DNA of 64,000 bases from Kofleriaceae bacterium (GCA_020633495.1 JACKDR010000014.1:124001-188000), one strand, 5' to 3'. Shown: positions 17,497 to 29,300, counted from the stretch's first letter. Numbers and translations are program-made. The notes: generated by a model from the sequence alone, not told the origin.

Positions 17497-18629
17497 CCGC
17501 CACCGCCGCCGACCTCGCCGCCCTGATCGAGCGGCTCTCGCCGCACCACGTCCGCGCCCTGTCGGCGTACCAGCCCGGCAAGCCAGTCGAGGAGCTCGAG
17601 CGCGAGCTCGGCATCACCGGCGCGATCAAGGTCGCGTCCAACGAGAACCCGCTGGGCCCGGCGCCCCGGGCGGTCGCGGCGATCCAGGGCGCGCTCGGCA
17701 GCCTGCACCTGTACCCGGACGCCGGCGCGTGGGCGCTGCGGCGCGCGCTCGCCGATCGCCACGGCCTCGATCCGGCGCAGCTGGTGATCGGCGCCGGCTC
17801 GAACGAGCTCCTCTACCAGCTGGTGCTCGGGTTCTGCGAGCCCGACGACGAGGTCGTCAGCCACGAGGCGGCGTTCCTGTCGTACCGGCTGGCCGCCGGG
17901 GTCGCGGGGCGCCGCTTCGTCGCGGCGCCGACCTCCGCGGCGCGCGGCTGCGACGTCGCCGCGCTGATCGCGGCGTTCTCGCCGCGCACCAAGCTGGTGA
18001 TGCTGGGGTCGCCGAACAACCCGACCGGCTCGGTGCTGAGCCGCGGCGACGTCGAGGCGATCCTCGCCGCGCTGCCCGACCGCGCGCTGCTCGTCCTCGA
18101 CGAGGCCTACGCCGAGTACGCGGCGCGCTGGCCCGAGGTCGATCACGTCGACGGCCTGACCTTGCTGGCCCGCGATCCGCGCGTCGTCGTGCTGCGGACG
18201 TTCTCGAAGATCTACGGGCTGGCGGCGCTGCGGGTCGGCTGGGGCGCCGGCGCCGCGCCGGTGATGGAGCTGCTGGGCCGGGTCGGCCGGACCTTCAACG
18301 TCGGCACCCTGGCGCAGGTCGCGGCGGTGGCCGCGCTCGACGATCACGATCACGTCGCGCGCTCCGCCGACGTCGCGCGCCGCGGCATCGAGCGCCTGCG
18401 CGCCGAGCTCGCCGGGCTGCCCGGGGTCACGGCGTACCCGTCGCTGGCCAACTTCGTGCTGGTCGAGACCGGTCGGCCGACCGCGCCGCTGTACGACCGG
18501 CTGCTGCGCGCCGGCGTGATCGTGCGGCCGATGGCGGCGTGGGGCCTGCCGACCTGCCTGCGGGTGTCGGTGGCCGGCGACGACCAGATGCCGCGGGTGA
18601 TCGCGGCGCTGCGCGACGTGCTGTCGTGA
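17493..18629 (+). CDS. hisC: Histidinol-phosphate/aromatic aminotransferase
   Basis: This is a fold-type I PLP enzyme of 378 residues. Key motifs are VASNENPLGP, SPNNPTGS, the cofactor Asp/Tyr in LDEAYAEY, and the Schiff-base lysine in TFSKIYGLAALRVGW, with a closing Arg in LRVSVA. These define the HisC branch. No other histidine gene is near; it lies between pheA and aroA and overlaps both neighbours' ends, so it may mainly transaminate phenylpyruvate (aromatic synthesis) rather than imidazole-acetol phosphate. HisC homologues often accept both. Confidence 0.9.
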   Translation: MTATAADLAALIERLSPHHVRALSAYQPGKPVEELERELGITGAIKVASNENPLGPAPRAVAAIQGALGSLHLYPDAGAWALRRALADRHGLDPAQLVIGAGSNELLYQLVLGFCEPDDEVVSHEAAFLSYRLAAGVAGRRFVAAPTSAARGCDVAALIAAFSPRTKLVMLGSPNNPTGSVLSRGDVEAILAALPDRALLVLDEAYAEYAARWPEVDHVDGLTLLARDPRVVVLRTFSKIYGLAALRVGWGAGAAPVMELLGRVGRTFNVGTLAQVAAVAALDDHDHVARSADVARRGIERLRAELAGLPGVTAYPSLANFVLVETGRPTAPLYDRLLRAGVIVRPMAAWGLPTCLRVSVAGDDQMPRVIAALRDVLS

Positions 18630-19641
18630 GGCTCGCGGCCGCCGCGCTGCTGCTGACGTCGCTGGCGTCGCCGGTGGCGTGCGGCGGCAGCGATCATGGC
18701 GGCGTCGCGACGACCGCGCCGGCGCGGGGGGTGCCGGCGCGCGCCGCCACCGCCGGCGATCCGCTGCTGGCGGTGCTGCCGGCCGGGCCCGACGTGGTCG
18801 TCGAGCTCGACCTCGCGCGGCTGCGCGCCAACGCCGCGGTCGGCGCGCTGGTCGGCCGGATCCTCGACACGCCCGGCGACGCCGGCGGCCCCGCGGTGGC
18901 GTGGCCGATCGAGCCGGCGCCGCTGCGCCACGCGGCGGTCGTCGTGCTGGCGTCGTACGCGGTCGGCACCGCCGACGCCGCGACCGTGACGCTGCTCGGC
19001 GGCGACGCCCTGGCCGCGGCCGACGTCCTGGCGCCACCGAGGTCGCGCCCGGCGTGGTCGCGCTGGCGCCGCCGGACTGGGTCGCCTGGCTCGCCGCGGC
19101 CGCGGCCGGCGACGTCGCCACGGCGGCCGGCGACGACGCCCTGCGTGCGCTGCGCGCCGCGGCGATGCCGGCACGCGCCGACGGCGCCGCGCTGCGGGTC
19201 ACCGCGCGCCTCGGCTTCGACGCCCGCATCTCGCTGGCCGGGCTGGTCGGCGTCGAGGTCGCGCCCGCCGCGGTGTCGGTGTGGGGCGACGTCGCCGACG
19301 ATCTCGCGGTCGTCGCCGTGCTCGACGGCGAGGACGCCGGCGCCGCCGACGCCGCCGACGCCGCGGCGTCGCTGCAGGCGGCGGTGACCGCCTGGCTCGA
19401 CCGCGGGCCGGCGCGCCGGCGGTGCGGCTGCTCGGCCTGGCGCCCAGCTGCGCGGCGTGCAGATCGCCGCCGCCGGCGACCGGCTGCGCGTCGTCGGCCT
19501 GATCGGGCCCGCCGCCTGGCGCGCGTCGTCGCGCGCGCCGAGGCCGTGCTCGCGCCGACGGCGTCGCCCGCCGCCGCCGCCGCCGCTCCGCTCGCTCCCA
19601 GCTCGCCGGCGCCGTCGCGCCCGGCGCCGGAGGATCCGTGA
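18626..19641 (+). pseudogene. Lipoprotein gene with four reading-frame breaks
   Basis: A GTG at 18626 overlaps the stop of hisC (GTGA) and starts a lipoprotein signal (LLLTSLASPVACGG). The coding signal then jumps frame near 19034, 19418, 19443 and 19513. At each point the frame is restored by one added base (for example CTGGGCGCC for CTGGCGCC), and the four additions give exactly 340 codons ending at the TGA that overlaps the aroA GTG. The rebuilt protein begins with VVELDLARLRANAAVGALVGR, with no recognised family. Because operon overlaps at both ends are kept, missing bases in the assembly are more likely than a decayed gene. Function unknown; probably envelope-located. Confidence 0.6.
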
Positions 19642-20984
19642 CCTCGTTCGTCGTCCATCCCCAGCCCGCCGACCGGCCGCTCGCCGGTCACCTCACCGTG
19701 CCCGGCGACAAGTCGGTCGGGCACCGGGGCCTCCTGTTCTCGCTGCTGTCGGAGACCCCGGTGCGGGTGCTCGGCCTCGGCGGCGGCGCCGACAACGGCC
19801 GCTCGGCGCGCGCGATCGGCCAGCTCGGCGCCACCGTCGCGCGCGACGGCGACGCCGTGGTGATCACCGGCACCGGCCTGGCCGGGATGCGGGCGCCGAC
19901 CGCCGCGATCGACTGCGGTAACTCGGGCACGACGATCCGCCTGCTGTGCGGGCTGCTCGCCGCCCAGCGCTTCGCGACCACGCTGATCGGCGACGAGTCG
20001 CTGTCGCGGCGGCCGATGCGCCGGGTCATCGAGCCGCTGGCGACGATGGGCGCGGCGATCACCGGGCAGGGCCACGGCGCCGACCTGGTGCCGCCGCTGG
20101 TGGTCGGTCCGGCGCCCGGACCGCTGCGGGGCATCACCTACGCGCTGCCGGTGTCGTCGGCCCAGGTCAAGACCGCGCTGCTGCTGGCCGGGCTGTGGGC
20201 CGAGGGCGTCACCCGCCTGACCGAGCCCGGCCCCAGCCGCGACCACACCGAGCGGCTGCTGGCCGCGATGGGCGCGCCCCTGACCGTCGACGGCCGCACC
20301 GTGACGATCGATCCGACCGGCTGGGACCGGCGGCTGGCGATCGACACGATCGACGTGCCCGGCGATCCGTCCTCGGCCGCGTTCCTGGTGGCCGCGGCGC
20401 TGGTCGCGGGCGCGACCGAGGTCCGCTGCGATCAGGTGTGCGTCAACCCGACCCGGACCGGCCTGCTCGACGTCGTCGCCGCGATGGGCGCGACCGTCGC
20501 CGTCGAGGATCGGGTGGTGCGCGGCGGCGAGCCGGTGGCCAGCCTGGTGATCCGGCGCGGCGGCGGCGACGGCCTGCGCGGCGTCGAGATCGCCGGCGAC
20601 GTCGTGGTCCGCGCGATCGACGAGATCCCGGTGCTGTCGGTGCTGGCGGCGCGCGCCGAGGGCGTCACCGTCGTGCGCGACGCCGAGGAGCTGCGGGTCA
20701 AGGAGTCGGACCGGATCGCGACCACCGCGGCGATGCTGCGGGGCTTCGGCGTCGAGGTCGAGGAGCGGCCCGACGGCCTGACCGTGGCGGGGCGGGGCGC
20801 GGCGCCGCTGCGCGCCGCCCACGTCGACGCCGCCGGCGATCACCGGATCGCGATGGCGGCCACGGTCGCGGCGCTGGCCGCCGACGGGCCGAGCCGGATC
20901 GACGACGTCGACAACGTCGCGACCTCGTTCCCGCGCTTCGTCGAGATCATGCGCGGCCTGGGCGCGCGCATCGACGTCGCGTGA
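19638..20984 (+). CDS. aroA: 3-phosphoshikimate 1-carboxyvinyltransferase (EPSP synthase)
   Basis: The enzyme joins shikimate-3-phosphate and PEP in the chorismate pathway. The 448-residue product has PGDKSVGHR near residue 23 (the usual Ser before HR is Gly here), CGNSGTTIRLL, PSRDHTERLL, VPGDPSSAAF, IDEIPVLSVLAA, ELRVKESDRI and DHRIAMA, all family hallmarks. GNSGTT instead of GNAGT resembles the class II type. It starts with GTG overlapping the lipoprotein stop and ends overlapping the next gene, so it belongs to the pheA operon and supplies chorismate for PheA. Confidence 0.93.
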   Translation: MTSFVVHPQPADRPLAGHLTVPGDKSVGHRGLLFSLLSETPVRVLGLGGGADNGRSARAIGQLGATVARDGDAVVITGTGLAGMRAPTAAIDCGNSGTTIRLLCGLLAAQRFATTLIGDESLSRRPMRRVIEPLATMGAAITGQGHGADLVPPLVVGPAPGPLRGITYALPVSSAQVKTALLLAGLWAEGVTRLTEPGPSRDHTERLLAAMGAPLTVDGRTVTIDPTGWDRRLAIDTIDVPGDPSSAAFLVAAALVAGATEVRCDQVCVNPTRTGLLDVVAAMGATVAVEDRVVRGGEPVASLVIRRGGGDGLRGVEIAGDVVVRAIDEIPVLSVLAARAEGVTVVRDAEELRVKESDRIATTAAMLRGFGVEVEERPDGLTVAGRGAAPLRAAHVDAAGDHRIAMAATVAALAADGPSRIDDVDNVATSFPRFVEIMRGLGARIDVA

Positions 20985-21736
20985 CGACCGGGCGCGGCCG
21001 GGGCATGCTCGCGGGGATGTCCCCCGCCACCCTCGAGCTCGACCTGCCGCACGGCGTCGCCGTGGCGGTCGCGGTCGACGCGCCCGACGCGGCGCCGCGC
21101 GTCGCCGCGACGGTGCCGGGCCGGGCGCCGCTCGACCTCGACGCCGCGCTCGCCGCGCTGTGCGCCGAGGAGCGGGCGCACGCCGCCGCGCTGACGCCGG
21201 TGCGTCGCCGCGACTGGGTCGCCAGGCGCTGCGCGCTGCGCGCGGCGATCGCCCAGGCCGGCGGCGCCGCGCCTGGGCCGCTGCTCGCCGACGACCGCGG
21301 CGCGCCCGTGCTGCCGGCGGGGGTGCTGGGCTCGGTCAGCCACAAGGCCGGGCTCGCGGTCGCGCTCGCCACCGGCGACGGCGCCGCCGCGGGCTGGCGG
21401 GTCGGCGTCGACGTCGAGGCCGTCACCGGCGCGCGGGTCGACATCTCGCGGCGGATCCTCACCGACGCCGAGCTGGCCGAGGTGGCGGGGCTCGACGGCG
21501 AGGCCCGGGCCCGCGCGGTGGCGCTGCGGTTCTCGATCAAGGAGGCCGTGTACAAGGCGATCGATCCGTTCGTGCGCCGCTACGTCGGCTTTCGCGAGGT
21601 CGCGGTGTGGCCGGGCGGCGGCGCCGTCGCGGCCGGGGTCGCCACCGTCGACAGCGCGCTGCCGGTCGTCGTCGAGGCGGCGTGGATCGAGCTCGGCGAC
21701 CTGTGGATCTGCTCGGCGCGGGCCCGCGCCCGGTAG
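20981..21736 (+). CDS. 4'-phosphopantetheinyl transferase
   Basis: The enzyme would load the pantetheine arm onto acyl, aryl or peptidyl carrier proteins. Motifs of the Sfp/EntD superfamily are visible: GSVSHKAGLAVAL, the magnesium-binding VGVDVEAV, and RFSIKEAVYKAID, where W/FSxKEAxxK is the classical third motif. The GTG at 20981 overlaps the aroA stop; ATG codons at 21005 or 21017 are alternatives, since the first 12 residues look unconserved. It is about 250 residues long. Placement after aroA is unusual and could tie aromatic supply to natural-product assembly, although no synthase gene is in the window. Confidence 0.88.
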   Translation: MTTGRGRGMLAGMSPATLELDLPHGVAVAVAVDAPDAAPRVAATVPGRAPLDLDAALAALCAEERAHAAALTPVRRRDWVARRCALRAAIAQAGGAAPGPLLADDRGAPVLPAGVLGSVSHKAGLAVALATGDGAAAGWRVGVDVEAVTGARVDISRRILTDAELAEVAGLDGEARARAVALRFSIKEAVYKAIDPFVRRYVGFREVAVWPGGGAVAAGVATVDSALPVVVEAAWIELGDLWICSARARAR

Positions 21737-21762
21737 CGGCGGCACGGGCGCGCGGTCCCGGA

Positions 21763-22645
<883 letters not shown>

Positions 22646-22653
<8 letters not shown>

Positions 22654-23305
22654 GGTGCTTCCGGGTCAGGACGTTGACGACGAACAGGATGCCGATCGCC
22701 ACCGACGTGAAGACCAGCGACATGCCCGCCGCCGCGCTCTCGCGGTTGGCCTGGATCAGGTCGTAGATGTACAGCGACGCGGTCTGGGTCTGGCCGGGGA
22801 TGTCGCCGGCCAGCATCAGGGTCAGGCCGAAATCGCCGAGCGCGCGGGCGAACGCCAGCATCGCGCCGGCGATGATGCCGCGGCTGGCCAGCGGCAGCAC
22901 GACCGTGAAGAACGCGCGCACCGGCCCGGCGCCGAGCGTGCGCGCCGCCGCCGGCAGCGTCGGATCGACCTCCTCGATCGCCGAGCGCGCCGCCTTGATC
23001 ACCAGCGGCAGCGAGCCGATCGTCGCCGCCACCACCGCGCCGGTGACGGTGAAGACGATCTGGGTGCCGAACAGCGACTCCCAGGCCCGGCCGATCGCGC
23101 TGTGGCGGCCGATCGAGACCAGCATGAAGTAGCCGAGCACGGTCGGCGGCATGACCATCGGCGCGGTCATGATCGCGTCGAGCAGGTCCCGCGCCGGCGT
23201 CCGCCGCCACGCCAGCAGCGCGCCCAGCGCGACGCCGAGGGTCACCGCCAGGACGGTCGCGATGCACGCGACCCGCAGGGACAGCGCGAGCGGTTCCCAG
23301 GCCAT
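22646..23305 (-). CDS. modB: Molybdate-type ABC transporter permease
   Basis: The 219-residue integral membrane protein has five to six spans and the permease coupling loop around EEVDPTLPAAARTLGAGPVRAFFTV, where the EAA-type Gly is present. MVMPPTVLGYFML and FARALGDFGLTLM are typical of ModB. It pairs with the overlapping ATPase gene. The 28-base gap to the upstream lipoprotein gene contains a TGCTACCAT element, suggesting modBC can be transcribed on their own. Confidence 0.88.
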
Positions 23306-23333
23306 CGACTGCCGGCGATGGTAGCACGCGGGG

Positions 23334-24701
23334 TCACGGCGCGGCGGCCGCGGCGTCCGGGGCCCCGGCGTCGGGGCCGCCGGCGTCGGGGGCCTCGGCG
23401 TCGGGCATCGCGGCGTCGGCGGCGGTCGGCACCACGCCGCAGACGTCGTCGTGGCCGGCCCGCGCCAGGCAGGCGCCGATCTCGCAGCGGCTGGTGCTGG
23501 TGCGCAGCTGGGGCCGGGCGACGCAGCCCCCGAACGACTCGCACCGCATCAGCACCCGGCTGTTGGGGGCGTCGACGTCGAAGGCCAGCGCGCGCATCGC
23601 GTCGGTGCCGAGGATGCCGTCGACCTCGGCGGCCTCGGGCCGCAGCTCGCTGCGCAGCGCCTGCAGCACCGGATCGTCGTCGTCGACCAGCAGCACCTCG
23701 ATGCCGGCGGCCGGCGACAGCTCGACCACCGCCGGGACCTGGCAGAACGTGGCGCCGCCGCTGCACGGGCAGCTGTCGCCGGTCTGGCAGTCGCGGACGC
23801 TCAGCAGGTGGTGGGCGCGGACCTTGCGGCACGGCCCGCGCAGCGTCGTGTCGTCGCCGACCAGCGCCATCCGGTCGATCGTCGCCAGCGTGCCCTCGAC
23901 CAGGCCACCCGGCAACCACACCGCGCCGCGCGGCAGCCCGGTCGGCTCGGGCAGGCCGGTGGCGTCGAGCCAGCGCCGGTACGCCGACCACGACAGGATC
24001 GTCGGCGCCATCCCGGTCGACAGCACCAGCTGGACGTCGGCGCCGGCCTCGGTGGCGAGATCGGGATCCTCCTCGGGGTCGTAGGCCAGGCAGGCGCCGA
24101 TCGCGATGCGGTGGGCCGCGAACGTGATCTTGGTGCCGTCGAGGTAGAGCGTGCCGCCGCCGTGGAACGGCCGGCTCATGACCGCGTCGCAGACCCGGCC
24201 GCGCGCGGCGTCGTCGCCGGCGACGTCGGGGAACAGGAACAGCTCGCTGGTGGTCAGATCGAAGCGGGCGGCGCCGGTGTCGAGGGCGTCGCCGCCGATC
24301 ACCGCGTCGATCGCGACCGGCGCGGCCTCGGGCCCGACCTGACACGGCTCCTGGGGACAGGCGTGCAGCTGCGTGACCGTCACCGGCAGGTGGGCCCGCG
24401 GCACCAGCTCGGTGCCGGTGCCGCCGAGCAGGGTCAGCGTGGTCGACCGCCGGCTGACCGCGGTGCCGGGGGCGACGTCGATCACGGTCAGGGGCGCCAG
24501 GACGTCGACGGTCGCGGTCCGGACCGTGCCGTCGCCCTCGCGGACGTGGGCGATCACGGCGCCCGAGCCGAGGTCGACGACGATCGGGAACGGGTCGCCG
24601 AACGAGGCCTCGCCCTCGCAGCCGGCGGCGGTCACCGCGGTCGCGCCGAGCCCGAGCCCGGCGGCGATCCAGCTGGCGACGACGACCAGGCGGGCGCGCA
24701 T
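23334..24701 (-). CDS. Lipoprotein with possible aspartyl-protease-like fold
   Basis: A signal ending TAVTAAGC makes this a lipoprotein of 455 residues. DLGSGAV near residue 43 and VDGILGTDAMRALAFDV near residue 360 resemble the two halves of a retropepsin-like aspartic protease, but the second site lacks the usual DTG/DSG (STGMAP occurs near 230), so activity is doubtful. Many Cys (at least twelve) suggest disulfides. The C-terminus has PDAEAPDAGGPDAGAPDAA, an Asp/Ala/Pro tail of the kind common in myxobacterial surface proteins. Function unknown. Confidence 0.65.
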   Translation of the reverse strand: MRARLVVVASWIAAGLGLGATAVTAAGCEGEASFGDPFPIVVDLGSGAVIAHVREGDGTVRTATVDVLAPLTVIDVAPGTAVSRRSTTLTLLGGTGTELVPRAHLPVTVTQLHACPQEPCQVGPEAAPVAIDAVIGGDALDTGAARFDLTTSELFLFPDVAGDDAARGRVCDAVMSRPFHGGGTLYLDGTKITFAAHRIAIGACLAYDPEEDPDLATEAGADVQLVLSTGMAPTILSWSAYRRWLDATGLPEPTGLPRGAVWLPGGLVEGTLATIDRMALVGDDTTLRGPCRKVRAHHLLSVRDCQTGDSCPCSGGATFCQVPAVVELSPAAGIEVLLVDDDDPVLQALRSELRPEAAEVDGILGTDAMRALAFDVDAPNSRVLMRCESFGGCVARPQLRTSTSRCEIGACLARAGHDDVCGVVPTAADAAMPDAEAPDAGGPDAGAPDAAAAAP

Positions 24702-24711
24702 CGTCGCCAGT

Positions 24712-25490
24712 CTACAACGGCAGCTCGCGGATCGTCGCGCGGCGCCCGTCGACCTCGACCGCGCCGCCGGGCTCCCACACCGAGCGGTGCAGGTAGGCCA
24801 GCGCGATCGCGCCGTGCGCCGGCGACACCACCGACGACGTCACCTTGCCGGCCTCGGGCCGGTCGGCGTGCGCCACGATGGCGCCGACCGCGACCGGGCC
24901 GTCGCCCTCGATGACCAGGGCGCGCAGCGCGCGGGCCGCGCCGCCGCGGGCGTGGACCCGGAACACCGGCTCCTGGCCGACGTAGCAGCCCTTCTCGTAG
25001 TCGAGCCACCGGGTCAGCGGGGTCTCGAACGGGAACGCGTCCTCGTCGACGTCGACGCCGTAGCGCGGGATCCCGGCCTCGACGCGGACGATCTCGACCT
25101 CGTCGTCGGACGCGACCGGCGCCGGCGCCGGCGCCATGACGATCGGCGCGTCCCACGCCGCGGCGGCGGCGCCGGGCGCGGGCCAGACCTTGTGGGCGGT
25201 GCCGCCGGCCGGCTCGAGCGGCTCGAAGGTGACGTCGTCCATGACCGCGTAGCGGTCGAGCAGGGCGGCGACCTTGGCGCCCAGCGACGGCTCGCTGTGG
25301 ACGACGACGTGATCGTCGCCGCGGGTGGCCTCGATCACGGCGAGGACCCGGCCCTTGGGGTTGAGCAGGGCGCCCCAGGCGTGGGCGCCAGGCGCCATCG
25401 CCTCGACGTTGATCGTGCAGATGCCCTGCAGGAACCGCACGTGATCGGCGCCGGCGACCCGCAGGTGGTGCCAGCCGGTCAGGGCGACGT

Positions 25491-25494
<4 letters not shown>
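24712..25494 (-). CDS. ygfZ: YgfZ/GcvT-like folate-binding protein
   Basis: This 260-residue protein belongs to the YgfZ (CAF17/IBA57) group, which uses folate to help maintain certain iron-sulfur enzymes. The diagnostic YEKGCYVGQEPVFRVH motif is present near residue 165, and FLQGICTINVE at the N-terminus matches the family. The GTG start at 25494 overlaps the stop of the thioesterase gene (GTGA). It ends just before the protease-like lipoprotein gene. Confidence 0.88.
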
Positions 25495-25973
<479 letters not shown>

Positions 25974-25986
25974 CGGCGGCCGCGGC

Positions 25987-26121
25987 TCACTTCTTCTTGG
26001 AGGTCGCCGGCTTCTTGGCCGCCTTGGCGGTCTCGATCTTCCGCTTGATGCGGGCCTTGAGGGCGCGCTGGCTGCGGCGGCGGCGGGTCTTCGGCGTACG
26101 GCGGGTGTCTCCACGTCCCAT
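25987..26121 (-). CDS. Small basic protein resembling ribosomal protein Thx (bS22-like)
   Basis: The 44-residue product starts MGRGDTRRTPKTRRRRSQ and is mostly Arg and Lys, ending in KPATSKKK. The MG(K/R)GDxxT opening is the hallmark of Thx, a tiny 30S protein bound at the top of the small-subunit head, though this one has a longer Lys-rich tail. AAGGAGCG lies 8 bases before the ATG, and a promoter with a perfect TTGACA is 55-85 bases upstream, fitting high expression. Another small nucleic-acid-binding protein cannot be excluded. Confidence 0.7.
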   Translation of the reverse strand: MGRGDTRRTPKTRRRRSQRALKARIKRKIETAKAAKKPATSKKK

Positions 26122-26176
26122 GGGGCGCTCCTTGATCCTGCGGCCTCGAGGAGGCTCGCTGCGTTGAGGGAAGGGG

Positions 26177-26205
26177 ATACTGGCCGAGCCTCCCCGGGCT
26201 GTCAA
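26177..26205 (-). promoter_or_regulatory. Promoter with consensus -35 for the Thx-like gene
   Basis: On the minus strand a perfect TTGACA (26200-26205) is followed after 17 bases by CAGTAT (26177-26182). A leader of about 50 bases reaches the ATG at 26121. It lies in the 192-base gap after the TamA-like gene. Confidence 0.6.
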
Positions 26206-26313
26206 TCCGGCCGGCCGGCCACGGGGCCTGGAGCCGGCCGGGGCCGCCCGCGCCGGCTGTCGATCGGCTCGCTCGCCCGCAGCCGGGCTCACCGCCTCGC
26301 GCAGACGCTCGGC

Positions 26314-29300
26314 TCAGTAGCGCAGCGCCACCGAGAAGTGCCAGCGGCCCTGGGTCGGGTCGCCCTCGCGCGGGAACACCGGCAGCGCGTACTCCAGCGA
26401 CAGCGGCCCGAACGGGGTCAGGGCCCGGATCAGCGCGATGCCCACCGCCGGGCGGATGTCGTCGAGGGCGAAGCTGCTGAAGGTGTTGACGATCGAGCCG
26501 GCGTCGACGAACACCGCCGAGGCCAGGTTGATGCCCTTGACCTGCCACAGCCGCACCTGGGTGTCGACGCCGCCGAGCAGCCGGATGTTGCCGCCGGCGG
26601 GCAGGGTCTTGATCTGGGTCAGGCCGTCGAACGGCGGCACCGGCTGCTCGACCAGCTCGATCGCGAGCCGGTCCTCGTCGAAGCCACGCACGGTGTCGTC
26701 GCCGCCGGCGAAGAAGCGCTCGACCTCGGGCAGCAGCACCGCGTTGCCCAGCGGGATGCCCTGGTCGTAGCGGCTGTCGAGGCGCAGCTGCAGCCGCCCG
26801 GTGAGCTGGTGGATCCACTGCGCGCCGCCGTGGACCTTGATGAAGGTGTCCTGGCCGAGCAGGTAGCGGCTGGCGAAGCTGACCCCGCCCTCGAGCTTGT
26901 AGCCGTGGTCGGGGGTCAGCGGCGACAGGTTGCCGCGGGCGTCGACCCGCTGATCGAGCGTGAGGGTGAGGCCGATCGCGCCGGTGCGGTTGTCGACCGG
27001 CGACGTCGACAGGCTGCCGTTGTTGCCCGCCAGCCGGACCGCCTCCTCGGTGCGGCCGAACTTGCGGAAGTCGTAGTGCAGCGTCGCCGCGATCGAGCGG
27101 GCGTCCCTGTCGGGGGCGCCGGCGCGCTGCCACGAGCGCGACACGCCGACCGAGCCGCCCCAGCTGGTGAGGAAGCCGAACCGCTCGGTCTCCTGGCGGC
27201 GCCAGAACGCGGTGAGCTCGGTGTCGGCGGCGAAGCCGATGGTGCGGCGGGTCCACCACCGCGGCAGCCGCGCGGTGGCCTCGTAGCTCTGGTACTTGGC
27301 GGCCAGGACGTCGGGGAAGCCGAAGCTGCGGGTGATCGACAGCTCGCCGTTGATGCCGTTGCCGAACGGGTTGGGGAAGACCGGGTTGATCTTGAAGAAC
27401 GTGCCCTTCTGGCTCGACCGGCCCAGCTCGAAGTCGACGTAGGCGCGGTGGTCGTCGCGCTCCTCGACCTTGACGACGACGTTGACGGTGTCCCCGCGCC
27501 CCTCCTCGAAGTCGAGCAGCTCGATCGACACCGCCGAGAACAGGCCGGTGGCCTGCAGGCGGCTGCGGCCGCCGGTGTACAGCGCCTCGGTCAGGAGCGC
27601 GCCCTCGCGGAACCGCAGCTCGCGGCGGATCACCCAGGCGTCGGTGTTGAAGTTGCCGCGGATGACGACCTTGCCGATGCGGACGTCGCCGCCCTCGTCG
27701 ATCTTGTAGGTCGCGACCACCTGGTGCGGCTCGTCGGCCGGGGTCACCGCCAGGGTGATGCGGGCGCGGGGCCGGCCGATGCCCCAGAACCAGTCGCCGA
27801 GGCGCTTGCCCGCGCGCTCGAGGTTGCCGACGATGTACGGCGTGTGGGGCTCGACCGCGAGCTGGGCCAGGACCTGGTCGCGGCTGGCCTTGTGGTCGCC
27901 GACGAACTCGACCTCGATGCGCGCGACCTCGGTGCGCGGGCCCTCGTCGATGTCGAACCGGACGTAGAGGTCGCGCGGCGCCCGCTCCGAGGCCAGCAGC
28001 GCCGCGGTGGTCGCGGCGTCGCCGAGCGCCTCCGGCGCCGGCGCCGCGCTGGCCGTGACCTCGGTCGCGCCGAAGCCGCGCGCGTGATAGAGCGCGAGGA
28101 TCCGCTCGACGTCGCCGGCGAGCTGCTCGGCGGTCAGCGCGGTGGTGCCGCCGAGCAGGCTGAACGTGGTCTTCTTGGCCGCGACGGTCAGCGCGCCGCG
28201 GACCACCGCCTCGGGCACCTGGTCGGCGCCGACGACGTCGACCCGGCGCAGCTCGCGGCGGCTGCCGGGATCGATGCGGAACTTGACCCGGTCGATCAAC
28301 CGCTCGCCGCGGCGGCCGTCGTCGACGCGCAGCCGCTCGCGCTCCCAGCTGACGACGGCGTCGAACCAGCCGAGCTTCTGGTAGTGCCGCTGGATCGCGG
28401 TCGCCGAGGCCTCGACCTCGAAGTCGTCGGCGATCGACGCGGCGTTGAAGGTGAGCTGCTTGTCGAGATCGTCGTCGGGGAAGCGGTCGGGGTCGTTGCC
28501 CTCGTAGGCGACGTCGACCCGGCGCCGCTCGTCGATCGTCACCTTGAAGTCGACCTGGCGGGTGGTCCGGTCCCACGACGTCGCCGGGTCGTAGTTGGTC
28601 GACACCCTCACGCCCGGGTAGCCGCGCTTCTGGTACAGCTCGGTGAGGCGGTCGATGTCGGCCTTGTGCTGGCTCAGCGAGAACCGCTTGGGCAGCCAGT
28701 GGATGCCGAGGGCGTCGCTGTCGAGCTTGTGGTGGCGGAAGATCGCGCGGATCTCGGCGCCCGAGATGGCCAGGCGATCCTCGTGCGCGATCGTGATGCG
28801 GCCGACCGAGTAGGCCGGGCCGAGCACGGCGTGGACCTCGATGATCGCGCCGTAGACCTTGGTCTTCTGGACGTCGATCGTGACGGTGGCCTCGAAGAAG
28901 CCCTCGTCCTGGAGGAACTGGCGCAGGTGCTCGACCTCGTCGCGCAGCTGCTTGGCGCGGCCGTCGCCGGGGGGCTCGAGGCGCTCGCCCTGGCGCAGCC
29001 GCATGCGGCGCAGCAGCGGCTCCTTGTACAGGGTCACGAACCACGACTGCGACACCTCGACCTCGACCCGGCGCACCACCAGCAGCGGCTCGAGGTACAG
29101 CACCGCGCGGACCCGGCCGTCGGCCTCGGTCTCGACCTCGATGTTCTCGAGGTGGTAGCCGAGGTTGGCGCAGGCCTCGACCAGCTCGTCGCGGGCGTCG
29201 TTGGTCAGGGCCTGGCGGGTCGCCATGTCGGGCTCGAGCAGGGCCTCGACCACCGACGCGTCCTCGAGCAGCTGGGCGCCGGCGGCGGGCCGGACCTCCC

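Noticed and set aside
24709..24714. TAGACT as another leaderless -10 before 24701
   Set aside because: TAG is the ygfZ stop codon, so half the match is forced by coding; excluded from the motif set.
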